The notes below the pieces were generated by a model that was not told where the DNA came from, did no database searches, and saw nothing but the letters and a program-made list of their open reading frames with translations. A stretch of 64,000 nucleotides of DNA, from positions 124,001-188,000 of the forward strand of contig NC_052477.1 of NCBI RefSeq assembly GCF_009730915.1, read 5' to 3'. Positions within the stretch are counted from its first letter, which is position 1; the number at the start of each line of letters is the position of its first letter. Both the position numbers and the translations under genes were made by a program. Source of the stretch: Dioscorea cayenensis subsp. rotundata. Taxonomy: Eukaryota; Streptophyta; Magnoliopsida; Dioscoreales; Dioscoreaceae. Positions 27,461-40,099 of this stretch are shown here, in pieces.

Positions 27461-27888
27461 AGGAGGTAACCATCGTGTGGTTTGGAGTCAGTTGGAAGAA
27501 ATTTCTGGAAAAGGTTAATTTGGTAAAATCGCAGCTAGAACGGTCTAGATCTGTTTTACTTCCCGATCTCCAGAGTGTCTCAGCCGTCCGATTTCCCTCG
27601 AGATGGTATCAAGGTTCTTATCTTGGCTAGAACTAGAAGGCTCTTCCCTCCTTTCCTCCTCCTCAGGTACAACCTAAGCTTAAGCAGTTAACCAATGAGG
27701 GCTCTTGATCCCATCCCTATGTAATCAATCGAACGGTCAGGATCTTTGTGATATATGCGGAAAATTTTAATTAAAGCAGAGCGTGTGGGTCCCACACCTC
27801 AGCAAAAGAACGAGACATAAGCCGTCCGATTTCCATCCGAGATGGAATAACCGAACTACATGTGGCTCTTAGGATTCGATTTTGAATG

Positions 27889-27897
27889 ACACGTGGC
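27889..27897. promoter_or_regulatory. ABRE (ACACGTGGC) upstream of GolS
   Basis: Perfect strong ABRE ACACGTGGC, ~620 bases before the ATG. Confidence 0.55.
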
Positions 27898-27981
27898 GAG
27901 GCGGGAGGAAGTTAGTTGGAGAAGATCGTTAGTTAATCTAGGTCGGTTTATGAAAGCAGTGGTGTGAATCACTATATGCTT

Positions 27982-27991
27982 GCCACGTGTC
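27982..27991. promoter_or_regulatory. ABRE (GCCACGTGTC) upstream of GolS
   Basis: Inverted ABRE ~710 bases before the ATG. Three G-box cores in under 550 bases fits ABA-responsive galactinol synthase promoters. A repeated CCGTCCGATTTCC block (near 27585 and 27822) lies between them. Confidence 0.55.
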
Positions 27992-28650
27992 CAAGAACAA
28001 GTTCCGCGAAGGAGCTGGATGCTGAGATACAATCACCGCCAACTGACTGTTTGGAGGTTCACCGCCTTCAATTTGGTGAGACTTGTAGCTACTTTGGGAC
28101 TGGGGCGGTGATGGAACCCGAGGGGAATATTCGGTTTAGATCCGGTCCAACGTGTTGGGGTTTTCTTGTTTGACTAAACCGGTTTGGGTTTGACCACCGA
28201 CCTTGGAATATTTAATACTAGAAGATGGAATAGGACATCTTATCCATGAGATGGAAAATTGTGGACCATTGGATTAGAGATGGAGGGTTGGGATTGAGTG
28301 AATTTTATATTGGGAGAAGTTAAGGGAATAGAAGGATTGATTTGAGTCAATATTTATGGATTGAAGTAGATGGAAAGTCAGTGGATTGGATTTTTGTAGA
28401 AAAATTGCAGAGCAGTTGGAAAGCTCAATTGTTATTTATTTAATATTTTTTTGAGGTGAAATAGAAGATCACATCAGAAGTCCAAGAAGAAAAATACATT
28501 AAAATTTGATATTCTATTGATAGGAAAAAAAAACTCAAACAAGTGTAGCATGTCATTCAATTTACAAGCCTGATAACCAGATTAAGAACAATGCATTGCA
28601 TTGTTCTATTGCAATCAGGAATTTGCTGAAAATTGGCCAAGAATTGAATC

Positions 28651-31062
28651 TTAACTCTGAAGAACAAGAGATTTGCCGAGAATTATATCATCGGTAGAAA
28701 AGTCGGCAGCTTTACGGAAAGTTCCTCGGCCAAAGTCAAGATTGTATGAATCTGCAAGGCCTTCAATCAAGCTGAATTCTGGGGTCCAATCGAGTTCTCG
28801 AGCTGCTTTCTCAATTGATGCAAAGAAATGCTGAAAACAAGACCGATTTATCGTCATTGTCACAATTCAATATATATTAATAACCGACATCGAAATGTAC
28901 CTGATCTCTGAAAGGGAAGGCTTTCTTCTTCCCGAAATCGAATTCCTTCGGATTGTAGTGAATTATCTCAGGCTCAGGAAATCCAGCAGCCTCGAAAAAT
29001 ACGGAAAATTATCAACATTCACAGTACATTGGATTGACAGTTATCTAAATTCATGTCAATTAGTAATATTTACCTTAGCACATGCTCTTGCTAATCCATC
29101 AAAGGTGACATATTTTGATCCAGATATGTTATACACTTGCTTGCTTGCCTTTGGATGACCGAGAACCTTAACGAAAGCAGTTGCTAAATCCTATAATTCA
29201 TATTTACAGCAAAAATGTAAGTTTTTATCATCATGATAACAAAAAAGTTTTGATTGATGTTGATAATAACCTTAACATGTCCAAGCTGAGTGATCTGAAT
29301 TCCAGAGCTAGGAATCGGAATCGGTCGTCCGGCTTTGAGTCTGTGGAAGAACCATTCTTCGACAGGATTGTAATTCAAAGGTCCATATATATAAACTGGT
29401 CTTATGGAAGTCCAGTTCACTCCTCTTGAATCCAACAAGCTCTCGGTTTCAAGCTTCCCTTTGTGCCTACTCTTTGGATCAACTTCATCGGTCTGTTCAT
29501 CAAACTCAATAAAAAACATAAGCAATTTACGGAGAATAAATTCATCACAATAACAAAATGTTATCGTCTGTCTCACCTCAAAATGAGGTAGCAGATCAGA
29601 TTTCTTGTAGACTCCTGCCGACGAGCAGTATATGAACCTAAGAAAATTTTCATCAGTCAGCAAAGTGTAGTTGCAGAATTATAAATGTTAAGTGGTAAGG
29701 GAGATGATATTAACTGTTCAAGGTTCGGCAAAGCATCCAATATAGGCTCTACTTCAACAGCTTCTCGTCCTGAATTAAATTTCTTATCAGACGAAAATAA
29801 ATTGCTTGTTGATTATACAATTGAAGCACGAATCGGTGATTACCGTTTATATCATAGACGACATCAAAGCCCCCGGCTGAAAGACTAGTCTTCACAAATT
29901 CAAAATCCTGCCGGTCCCCCTTCAAATGCAATACCTATGCATCATAACAGTATATGAAGTTATTCGATACAGAATCGATTTCATCCTTCACTGAATGTCA
30001 GTAAATAGTATTGCAAGATATGTCGCCTTTGATTATGTGGCAGAAAAGCTTCGTACAAAACATAGAACATACATAAATCATTTACCTTTGATGAGAAATC
30101 AGTGTATTCTTTATCAGATTCTCCTGGCAATTGTTGGGTTATGGGTGCCTTCCCTCGAGTGAATAACGTCACCTAAGAAACCAAATGGCAATCAAAATCC
30201 TTTGTCGATGTTGATCAACAGTGATCACTGAAAGAATGAATCAAAAGGTTCTAAAGGGCAAAACAAAAGAACCTGGTGTCCTTCTTTGACGAGGAGTCTA
30301 GAAAGGAATACACCAATGAATCTAGTGCCACCCATTATCAAGATCTTCTTCTCATTCGACGATCTCACTTGCAGTGTTCCCTTCGACTGCCATACCTTCC
30401 TTTTGTTCTACAGAAAAAATTCAAACAACTTTAAATAAAACAATGTAATTCTCCTTCCATCAATCCATAGAATTAGACACAAGAAACACAACTATAATGT
30501 AACAACTTGATAGAAAACTACATAATTAATTCATTTGTATGCTTTCCATCAATCCAAATACAACACACAATTAAAAAAATCAAGTGATCTATAAATGAAT
30601 ACAACACAAGCACACCAGAACAATGTATCAAAGAAAAGTAAACTAAAACAGAGTTTTACTGAAACTCTATGGTTCCTTCCTCTATATAACATCATGAAAC
30701 AAGTTAAGGCAAAACCATGCCATTCTTCTTCATTTGACAGAATTTCCCTCAATACAAAGAAGTAGACAGTAATCAATAAATAATACAACACAATGTGCAT
30801 CAAAGAATAGTAAACAAAAAAAGAGTTCAGCAAAACACTTAATGAAAAAATTTGAGACAAAACCAAGACTTGCCATCAATCTATAGAAGTAGTAATAACA
30901 ATCAGTAAGGGATACAAACAAGCATACCTTGACTGAGAAGTTCAGAGAAGCACCATTGAAGTCAGAGACTGAAGAAGCAAGAAGAGAAGAGTGTGGAGAA
31001 ACCCAAGAAGAGCTTTGGTGAGAGAACTGCCTTGGTTGCACAAAAACCAATCTTGCAGCCAT
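28651..31062 (-). CDS. CSP41B: Chloroplast stem-loop binding protein of 41 kDa b (CSP41b/CRB)
   Basis: Plastid atypical SDR-fold RNA-binding protein that stabilises plastid mRNAs and supports rRNA and ribosome function. Ten exons: 30928-31062, 30273-30407, 30086-30172, 29844-29934, 29715-29769, 29577-29637, 29271-29492, 29074-29190, 28901-28990, 28651-28830; 1173 nt, 390 aa, clean frame. Transit peptide MAARLVFVQPRQFSHQSSSW; nucleotide-fold motif ILIMGGTRFIGVFLSRLLV; GFDVVYDINGREAVEVEP; FIYCSSAGVYKKSD; WFFHRLKAGRPIPIPSSG; C-terminus SYNLDFGRGTFRKAADFSTD and ILGKSLVLQS, all typical of CSP41b. Divergent from plastid RPS1 with 305 bp between start codons. Confidence 0.96.
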
Positions 31063-31367
31063 TCTCTTCTCCTTCTCCTTCTCCTCCTTCCTTCCAACAA
31101 CTCCCTCTCTATTTCAATGTGTGGATTGAGATAACAATGATAGCTTACTCCATTAGAGCCCATCCTTTGCTTTTCTCACTGCTGGTGAATAGGATAAGAG
31201 AGTTATGGGAGCCATTCAAACATTTTAGAGGCCTATTATGGGAAATCATGGGGGCATACTGGGAAGAATAGTTTTAGTTCTATGCCTTATCTAACCCTCC
31301 ATAAAAACCCCACCTTTGAACCATTGGAATTGGATAGAAGCTGATAACGAGCTTCGAAAGAGCGACA
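31063..31367. promoter_or_regulatory. Divergent promoter between CSP41b and plastid RPS1
   Basis: 305 bases between opposed start codons of two plastid RNA/translation genes. The CSP41b side has a (GGA)n-type purine leader on its coding strand. Coordinated control is plausible but inferred. Confidence 0.5.
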
Positions 31368-31661
31368 ATGGCGGCGCTTTTGAACCAGTTCTGTGGGCTG
31401 AGATGCCCGCCGGCGTCCTCGTCGCCGCTCTCCAAGCCGGCGCCGTCGCTGTCGTTGTCCACGGGGAAGAAGGTCTCCACGGTGGTCTCGGCGTACTATG
31501 CGCTCACGTCTGAGCAGAAGGAGAGGCAAAAACTGAAGGAGGTCTTTGAGGAGGCGTATGAGAGATGCCGGACTGCGCCAATGGAGGGCGTCGCCTTCAC
31601 TGTTGAGGATTTCACTGCCGCTCTCGATAAGTACGATTTCGACTCCGAGATTGGCACAAAG
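31368..31661 (+). CDS. RPS1: 30S ribosomal protein S1, chloroplastic - first exon only
   Basis: First coding exon (98 codons) of plastid S1, the mRNA-binding protein of the plastid small subunit. Transit peptide MAALLNQFCGLRCPPASSSP, then the diagnostic stretches KERQKLKEVFEEAYERCRTA and PMEGVAFTVEDFTAALDKYD, closely matching spinach CS1 from memory, ending IGTK with a AAG|GTGCGA donor. The S1 RNA-binding domains should follow in later exons. About 317 bases of intron precede the 1000 N gap at 31979, and nothing after the gap resembles S1. The gene is cut by the assembly, not shown to be broken in the plant. Confidence 0.88.
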
Positions 31662-31978
31662 GTGCGAGCTTTTTGCCCATCTTCTTTTTTGCTTTTTTGT
31701 TTGGAAATAGAGTCAATTTGTGGAATTTGTTGTTGTTTTTGGAGAATTTGGTGAACTTTGGACGCAAGATGAGATTATGGAATGGTTTGTAAAATGTTTT
31801 TCAGGATTTAGAAATTGCATGAGAAATGGCTTTAGAAGACCAATTAGTTCACGGTTTATGTATATAATTGAGAAAATAAAAAAGAAGAGGTTTTTTAGGA
31901 GTTGCTTTGCAGAATTTATGAAGTTCTGATCAATTAATTGTTCTGTTCTTTTGATGTTTCTGCAAAAACAATATTTTT

Positions 31979-32978
31979 NNNNNNNNNNNNNNNNNNNNNN
32001 NNNNNNNNNNNNNNNNNNNNNNNNNNNNNNNNNNNNNNNNNNNNNNNNNNNNNNNNNNNNNNNNNNNNNNNNNNNNNNNNNNNNNNNNNNNNNNNNNNNN
32101 NNNNNNNNNNNNNNNNNNNNNNNNNNNNNNNNNNNNNNNNNNNNNNNNNNNNNNNNNNNNNNNNNNNNNNNNNNNNNNNNNNNNNNNNNNNNNNNNNNNN
32201 NNNNNNNNNNNNNNNNNNNNNNNNNNNNNNNNNNNNNNNNNNNNNNNNNNNNNNNNNNNNNNNNNNNNNNNNNNNNNNNNNNNNNNNNNNNNNNNNNNNN
32301 NNNNNNNNNNNNNNNNNNNNNNNNNNNNNNNNNNNNNNNNNNNNNNNNNNNNNNNNNNNNNNNNNNNNNNNNNNNNNNNNNNNNNNNNNNNNNNNNNNNN
32401 NNNNNNNNNNNNNNNNNNNNNNNNNNNNNNNNNNNNNNNNNNNNNNNNNNNNNNNNNNNNNNNNNNNNNNNNNNNNNNNNNNNNNNNNNNNNNNNNNNNN
32501 NNNNNNNNNNNNNNNNNNNNNNNNNNNNNNNNNNNNNNNNNNNNNNNNNNNNNNNNNNNNNNNNNNNNNNNNNNNNNNNNNNNNNNNNNNNNNNNNNNNN
32601 NNNNNNNNNNNNNNNNNNNNNNNNNNNNNNNNNNNNNNNNNNNNNNNNNNNNNNNNNNNNNNNNNNNNNNNNNNNNNNNNNNNNNNNNNNNNNNNNNNNN
32701 NNNNNNNNNNNNNNNNNNNNNNNNNNNNNNNNNNNNNNNNNNNNNNNNNNNNNNNNNNNNNNNNNNNNNNNNNNNNNNNNNNNNNNNNNNNNNNNNNNNN
32801 NNNNNNNNNNNNNNNNNNNNNNNNNNNNNNNNNNNNNNNNNNNNNNNNNNNNNNNNNNNNNNNNNNNNNNNNNNNNNNNNNNNNNNNNNNNNNNNNNNNN
32901 NNNNNNNNNNNNNNNNNNNNNNNNNNNNNNNNNNNNNNNNNNNNNNNNNNNNNNNNNNNNNNNNNNNNNNNNNNNNNN
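31979..32978. other. Assembly gap (1000 N)
   Basis: Exactly 1000 N, the size assemblers use for a gap of unknown length. RPS1 coding sequence stops before it and does not resume after it. Confidence 0.98.
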
Positions 32979-35900
32979 ATAAAAGTGAACATTAAAAGTA
33001 TTGTGAGTTTGGATAAAAGAGCACATCTGGTATGGAAAAAAAAAAACAACATAATTTATAAAACATAAATATCATTATCGTATACCATATATTTTGGGTA
33101 TGTTGCCAACTAGACTATTGTTAAGTGATTTAAAAATTATATAATAATAAGAAAAAAATAAATATAATGTCAATTACTTTCTTTTCGTTAACTTTATATG
33201 TGGGGGGTCTCTGCTTGGCAGCAGCTGGCAGGCGAGAGGCCAAGGCTCGTGGTGACACAAAACAATGACAAGCACCGGTGTTGGTAACAATGTTCCAAAG
33301 GCTAATAGTACTTTTTAGATGACAATTGAGGGTGCAAGTTGCTAATTGAATTTTCTTATGCCTCAATCCCAAAGAGCTTTTGGAAAAGGGCATTGTTTCT
33401 AATATTGGCAGGCATATTGGAATCATGGCTTATCTTGAGAACCTATAGTTGATTTTTTTTTTCCAATTTTTAGAAAAATGGATTTAAATCATGTGTAATG
33501 GATTTGAGATTCTTTGATAGAAATAGTGGCTCATATTTTGAAAAAAATCAATAAGTGGCATCAATTAATTTGTTTATAACAAAATACAGAATTAACATAC
33601 TCAATGAATAATATATATATATATATACTTATATATATAATATCGATGGAAGATGACCATAGGGAGTATTTTTTAGTAAAAGGGAGCAGGTCATGGACTT
33701 ACGTAAATCTTTAAATGGAGTGATTTGAAATTACCGACTTTTATTTGGAACGAGAATAAGCTACTAGTTTTCTATTATTTTATTTTAAACAAAAAATAGA
33801 TAGAACACAATTCATTAGCAATAAAATCAAATATTACAAAAAAAAAAGAATGTGAAAGGGTATAAACACATGGTCTACTAAATATAGAAGTTTAAGTGGA
33901 TGAGTAAATAACAAAGAAGAATAGGTGAGCCTTTTACAATACAAAAATGAAGCTTTTGCCGAGCCCAATTTTGATTCAGGCAATCAATCCACTTAGATTA
34001 TTTTTCAAGCCAGTCACGTGACTGGTTAAAAATTCTGCCAAGCGATATTGAAATTGCGATAATGATGGTATCTTTATCTTGGTCACAGAAGTATAAACAC
34101 GAAAAAACATTCGATTAATTTTAACATTCTCTTTCCACTGCAAAGGCCATATTTAAAAATTTTGTTTAAAAGGATAGATTTTATTTATTTTAATTTTTAA
34201 ATAAAATAAATTAAATTTTCCATATACTATTCAATCCATAAACACCGAACAACTAATTAGCGCAGACACTTTAAGAAGATCTATATATAAGTACATCATC
34301 CATAAATAATAAATCATGATTAAATAATTTACTTGTATTTTGTTTAAAAAAGGAATTCTCTGTGCTATTTTAATTTTTATATTTCTAACACACACATTAT
34401 TCAAACTTTTCCATACAAATAATTAATCTTTTGTCCAGTTAGCTTGTACTTTGACACATTTGAAATAATACCGCAACTAGAATGATAATTAATTATATAC
34501 ATAAAAGTAAAAAGTTTCAAGGGAGGGAAATAACTAAGAAGTGCCACAAGTTGCACATTACTTAATTTAATATTCTTGAAAAAATAAAAGTTATTTCTTT
34601 TTGACAATATTCAGTTTCAAAGTTTGAACACATTAATTAAGAAAATTAAATTAAATTAATAGGATCACATTTTTAACATTGAAATTGAGTTTGTGTACGT
34701 CTGTTTCTTAACTTGGGGAAAGCAAATATCCATTTTGAACATAAATACACTTAATTTTCTTTTTGATAAATCCATGAGCTCCATCCTTATTTCAAATATA
34801 TATGCTATATATTTATTTATTTATTAGCAACTAATTTTTTATATAAAGAGTTTAAAATAGTAATTTGTTTTTTTTATTAAAATTCGTACAGCAGCGCTAC
34901 ATTTTCAACCCCAAAATGCATACACAGTTGAGGTTAATTATATTAATGAATCTTAAATTTTGTGTACTTTTAGCTCTAAAACATGTACTCAAATAATTTA
35001 TGAATTATTTACAATTTGATCAATTGAAAATGATTATTCAAGAAGATCTATAGTTGTCATCACTGGCAAGTTTGTTTATCATTTTTGTAACTCTACTACC
35101 AAAGTTCGTTATAGTCGGATATCTTAACCATCACTTGTGCAGTTGGTTACGTCTCAATATTTTATTAACTGTACTGGCAAAAATAAATTATTTATTTATT
35201 AAAAATATTATAATAAAAAAACACAGAATAAAATTAGAATAATAATATTGTTATTATTTTTGGCTGAAGTGACAACTACTTCTATTTTTAAATATTTATT
35301 TTTCCTAATTTATTTTTATATATTTTATGTGATCGTTAATCTGCAAAAAGTAATAATAATAATAATAATAAATATGGTAGGAACCCGTGGACCTAACCCA
35401 TAGTACCAGTGCTTTTGACTGGCAGGCACTAATGCACATAACTTTTTGCACCAAAGCCAATAAGACCTCCAGCAGTACTTGTGGTTGGTACCCAATCCTC
35501 AAAACACATGGATCTGAGATGAATATATATATATATATATATATATAAACACTTTAAGGGACAACTATTCACTGGATTGCATTGAATGGGTGGGACAGGT
35601 GAAAATTATTTGGCTTTTGTACTATCGGTAGTAGTATCATCAAAATTGAGCAGAGATTTTCATTACATGCATGTCAAACATGCCAAAGCATTTGTCATAA
35701 TTAACTAGAAATGAATTCAATGCAAAGTTTAAATTGAGTAGCAATGAGTCATGAATGGAATGGCTTGACAAGGAAGCGTTGGCCTAGATCACGGAAGATT
35801 TTCATTGATTGATTGCGCTTTCTGGAATAATGAGTGTCTAAACGTTGCACTTAACCCATTATCATCTCCATCTTAGTGGTGATCGAAATTCGTTCAGTAT

Positions 35901-37200
35901 ATTCAGTTTCTTTTTAATTAATTACAACAAAAGGTGGCTTCATTATTCTTATTATGCCATGTTTTATTAGTAGTCAAAAATTTCATTCCTATTTGATTAA
36001 AATGGACCAAACCTTATCATTTCTCAAAAACATTTGAATTAATATACATATGGGCGTTGGCATGTCACATATTGCATATGTCTTCGTTCGAAAAATGAGT
36101 TTTAATTACTGTGATTTTTCTCTATTTTCGAAATTTAAATTAAAGAAGATTATCTTAAAATTTGAGCTCTATAGTTTTTCAATATATATGCTACATATAT
36201 GCCTTCAGATATTTAGGGACGCAAAGCTAGAAATTGTAGTGCTCCAAATCTGAAAGGGCATCAAAGGCCACGTTTCTAGCACCATGAATCCAAGTAGTAC
36301 ACTACTGATAAAGGACATAATAACGGAACAAGATTCCTGCTGACCTCAATGAAACCCTACAAAATAGGTTCAAACCAATTTGGCTCATTTTATTCCTGCC
36401 AAATAAGTCTTATTGATAAAGACTCTAACAGGACCCTAATTCATGACCTGAAAACCACAAATCAGTCATTTTGCCACGTTACACATAAATATTGCAAACA
36501 TGATTGAAAACAAAGGGCCCAAGACCATAAATGCACAGACAAATTCAAATTTCAAACCATAACATATAAACTCAATCATATCTTTATACCAGGCTGTTCA
36601 ACTTGAGCCTCCTACTACATCTTTCCAAAAATTGAAAGGGGTTTGTTGTACACCACTATATATTTATACATACATATCTTTGTACAAAAGATTCAACTAA
36701 AATTTCCTTCATACACTTCGATGTATATAATATTACACATCTCATTTACTATACCACCTGCAATTTTCCACTAACGTTAAAGTAAATCAATTAAAAGTTA
36801 TCTTTCCAGTGTATTAGCTGAGTCAAAGCTTGTTGCCACATGGTCGCAGATTTACCCACGCAACGCATCATGTCTCTTTCCACTATCCCACATCTCTCTC
36901 AACTTGAAAACTGCATACTCTGATTTACTGCATAAAAACAATTATATCTTATATTGCATTAGCACATAAATAAACGTTCGAGTAAGCACCAGACAGACAA
37001 ACAGACAGACCCTGATAAAACCATTGTGATTGAGATCTGCAGCAAGCAAATCTTCCTGATCCAAATTTCTGTGTAGTGACCATTTTCGCAATTCTTGCTG
37101 TGGCGTTTATTAATTCTTGCCTCAGCTAAATACCATGAATGATTTTGGCAGCTGCAGAGTGTAGGTAATAACAACCACAGAGCAAGCGACTCTTCCTGGT
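32979..37200. other. Long AT-rich spacer
   Basis: No convincing gene. Short open frames (e.g. minus 33130-33426, minus 35305-35502) carry no known domain. AT microsatellites at about 33610-33628 and 35524-35547. The slightly GC-richer patches near 33200-33430 and 35380-35510 could be decayed gene or transposon pieces; I cannot identify them. Confidence 0.4.
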
Positions 37201-37380
37201 TCATGGTTTTGAAAGCATGATCTCCATATCAACTGTTTGTGTACGGCCGGGCATCACGGACAAATACTATGAGTCCATAAATCCAAACGCTTCAAGAAAG
37301 CTCAAAATGCAGAAGCGCCGAGTGGCGATGCAAAGAATGGCGAGCACGCTGATGGCGAGGAGACCTTCATTCCGAATCCC

Positions 37381-37943
37381 TCATTCGGCCTTTCTCGGCG
37401 TCGAAAGATGTAGTTTGATGGGCCTGTACCGTGGCGGATGATGCTTGTTAAATTGGGTTTCTTGGTGGTCGAGAATAGGTTGACGGCGCGGAGGAGAGGT
37501 CTTCGATGGGGGTGGGGGTGTTGGTTTGGGGGTGGGGTGGGTTTTGGGGTGTGGGTGTTTGGTGGGGGTTGTGGTGGTTGTGGGGTTGGGTTGGGTGTGG
37601 GTGGGGGGTGGGGGGGGTGTTGGTTGATGTGAGGTGGTTGTTGTGTTTGGGTTTAGGGAATGATTGGCGATGGCCATGGCTGGGGCCGTGCTGGAGCAGT
37701 GGAGAACGGAGCGGTTGAGAGAGAGATTCGATTGAAGAAGGGATTCAGTGGTGGAAGTTTGGTGGTGATCCTTCCGGTCTCGGAGGAAGTCAGGAGAGAG
37801 AGGTTCACGTCGTGATCCGCCATTGGAGATGGTCTTCTTCGAGGAACCGAGCAAGAAGAGAGGTTGAGAGATCTGAGACGGAGGGCTTGGATTTGATCTC
37901 GGCATTTGGGGTTTTTGATGTGGGGTTGAGATGGTTTATACAA
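37381..37943 (-). CDS. Uncertain proline/threonine-rich protein or relic
   Basis: Two overlapping minus-strand frames: one of 174 codons (37381-37905) rich in Pro/Thr with PTPPPPPTHTQPNPTTTTT, and one ending at 37653 containing MADHDVNLSLLTSSETGRIT. The Pro-rich part is simply the complement of a G-run tract, so composition alone keeps the frame open. A small proline-rich protein with a frame change is possible, given the indel-prone assembly, but no family is recognised. Treat as tentative. Confidence 0.25.
37506..37622 (+). repeat. G-run tract, G-quadruplex candidate
   Basis: About 115 bases with more than ten runs of three to eight G separated by short T/GT spacers, such as GGGGGTGGGGGTGTTGG and GGGTGGGGGGTGGGGGGGG. 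Strong quadruplex potential on the plus strand in an otherwise AT-rich region. Confidence 0.85.
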
Positions 37944-38038
37944 GTTGGAATAATAATAATAATAATAAGTATAATTATATTATATTTATTATAACTTATA
38001 AAGAGACGTGTGTACAATTTGTGCCGCTTAAAGAAGAA

Positions 38039-38040
<2 letters not shown>

Positions 38041-38090
<50 letters not shown>
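38041..38090. repeat. (AT)n microsatellite, longest in window
   Basis: About 48 bases of near-pure alternating TA. Other AT runs of 18-28 bases occur near 39950, 40381, 47478 and 49440. Confidence 0.95.
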
Positions 38091-38092
<2 letters not shown>

Positions 38093-38849
38093 TAAAATTA
38101 AAGTGTCAGAAATTAAAATCGCATTTATTTTATTTTATGAAAATATATGGGTATACATCATATACCAGCCCATGTACTCTGTATAGGTTTACATGGTGAA
38201 ATAAACTAGTAAAATCGATGGTGTCATCTTGCATTACGGTAATGTGTGGGAGTCTTTATTAACGTGAAGGTTTCGTTTTGAGGGAAGAGACTGATCAAAA
38301 TCTGTCTACCGAGATGAAAGCGTTGAGATTCACGTGATGTGTCCCGTCAAGTGCAGTGCTGGTCGCTGATGACTTTTAAATGGGAGTTTTTATGCAACTA
38401 TTAGATCTATAGAGAGTGCAAATAAGAAATTTAATTTGGTTTTAAAATAATTTTTCAAAATATAAAAGTATTTTAGTAAGTGTCTGTAAATGCCAAATAA
38501 CTTGTTGAATTGAGATTAGAGGGAATACGACCAGCTTACGGTTCTCTTTTCCAGCAATACTAATAACGTGCACGTCTCAGCTTTGTGGACACGCAAGCAA
38601 AAATTGAAGGGAAAACATTAATAAAAAGCAGGGTAATGACGGTACAGCACAGAGCGGAAAAACTGGTCTGATCTGTTGCTCTTTTCTCGTGCTTTTGATC
38701 AAAGTTGAGGATTGTCGTTTGCGTTGCGTAGCAAACTGAGAGTTGCTCATAACGTAGAATAATCAACTGTAGGTGCCACTCAAGACAAATAATAGCATAA
38801 GCTGGCCATGATTATATGGTCAGCATATATATCTATCTATTTATTTGAT

Positions 38850-39830
38850 TGTTTGGTTTTGATACTTGCGTCATTTCAATGACAGACTTGGTTTTGATAC
38901 TGCGATCTGTTAATGGCGAATTTTGGTTTTGATCACGATGTATGCTGGTCATTTTCATTTGTCTTCAATGAAAATGATTTGAATATAAAGATACTGAAGT
39001 AAAATTAAAATATTAATTTTCTTCTGGTCGCATCTAATGGCCGATTTGGTTTCAGTCTCGATCTTTTGCGTAGAGTGTTTATCTCTTTCTTTACGTAGAA
39101 AGGAGTTTGGAATATGGGCACTGTATAGCAGGTTAAAATATTAATTTCTTTTCTTATTCCTGCTCTAATGTAGCATTTAGTTTGATACTTTTCGACAGTG
39201 TCGTAAGGTACTGTCTTTGGTGTTGAGAGAGAGTTTGGATATCCTTCGAGGCTGTAGAGTTTGAAAATATTTAATTTCTTCCTTTCACCTAGTCCCCTCT
39301 CCCAGTAGTCGTTTAGTTTCGATGCTGCGTCACGTGAGAGTGTTTATATAACTTTCTTTCGTTGAAAGAGATTTGAATATCAGACACCATATGTAAGTTA
39401 AAATATTAAATTTCACTTCTTCACTATGCTCTACTCCCAGTGGCACAGTTTTAGTTTATGCTTTAGATCTTTTCGTAGAGTGTTTATATCTTTCTTTCGT
39501 TGATAGAGATTGAAAGATTAGGCCAGTATAGTTAAAATATTAATTTCTTTTCTTACTAACTCTAGTCAGCCATTTTAGTTTGATCGTCTTTTCGTAAATG
39601 TTGTTTATCCACTCTTTTATTTGGTGAGTTTGAATATCCGATAAGTTAAGAAATATTAATTTACTTCACGCAAAGTACTATCAATGGCCGAAGTAGTTTT
39701 GATCACGTCTGCGTAGTATTTATCTTTGTGAATTAAAGAGTTTGAATATCGGAACACATAGTTAAAATATTTAATTTCCCACTACTAGTCACTGTAGCCA
39801 TATCTTTTTATTATAGGTATTCAGATTCTT
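38850..39830. repeat. Degenerate tandem repeat, ~114-136 bp units, about 7-8 copies
   Basis: The anchor GTTAAAATATTAATTTC recurs with its TATT at about 39011, 39139, 39268, 39404, 39538, 39654 and 39768, so spacing is 128, 129, 136, 134, 116, 114. Each unit also carries, in order, a T-rich TAGTTTGAT/TTTTCGTAG segment, GTGTTTATATCTTTCTTTCG and a GAAAGAGTTTGAATATC segment. Units differ by many small indels. No coding potential. Lies 3' of TGD4. Confidence 0.85.
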
Positions 39831-40099
39831 TTCGAGAGCGAAAAGGGTTCAGTTTAGCTCATGCAGGTAAAAGCACAAATAGTTGAAACATAAACCACTG
39901 AGCACTTTCTGACTGAGCCATGCCAGATGTTTCTTGTCCACTTTATCATATATATATATATATATATAAGATTATTCTAATAGAAATTGAATTAGTGAAG
40001 AAATTAGTAGAGATAATTATTTGATGATTCTAATCAATTTAAAGTCAAATAATAACACTAACTACTCATTCGATTAAAGTAAAGAGTATCGATTTGAAG

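Noticed and set aside
31713-33068. Large open frames across 31.7-33.1 kb
   Set aside because: They consist of the N run; no sequence supports them.
33180-33430. RPS1 downstream exon after the gap
   Set aside because: Translations on both strands show no S1 domain or spinach CS1-like sequence.
37217-37441. 74-codon plus-strand frame before the G-run tract
   Set aside because: No recognisable domain; basic, low-information peptide.
38850-39830. CRISPR-like array
   Set aside because: Plant nuclear DNA; units are contiguous degenerate repeats without conserved short repeats and unique spacers.
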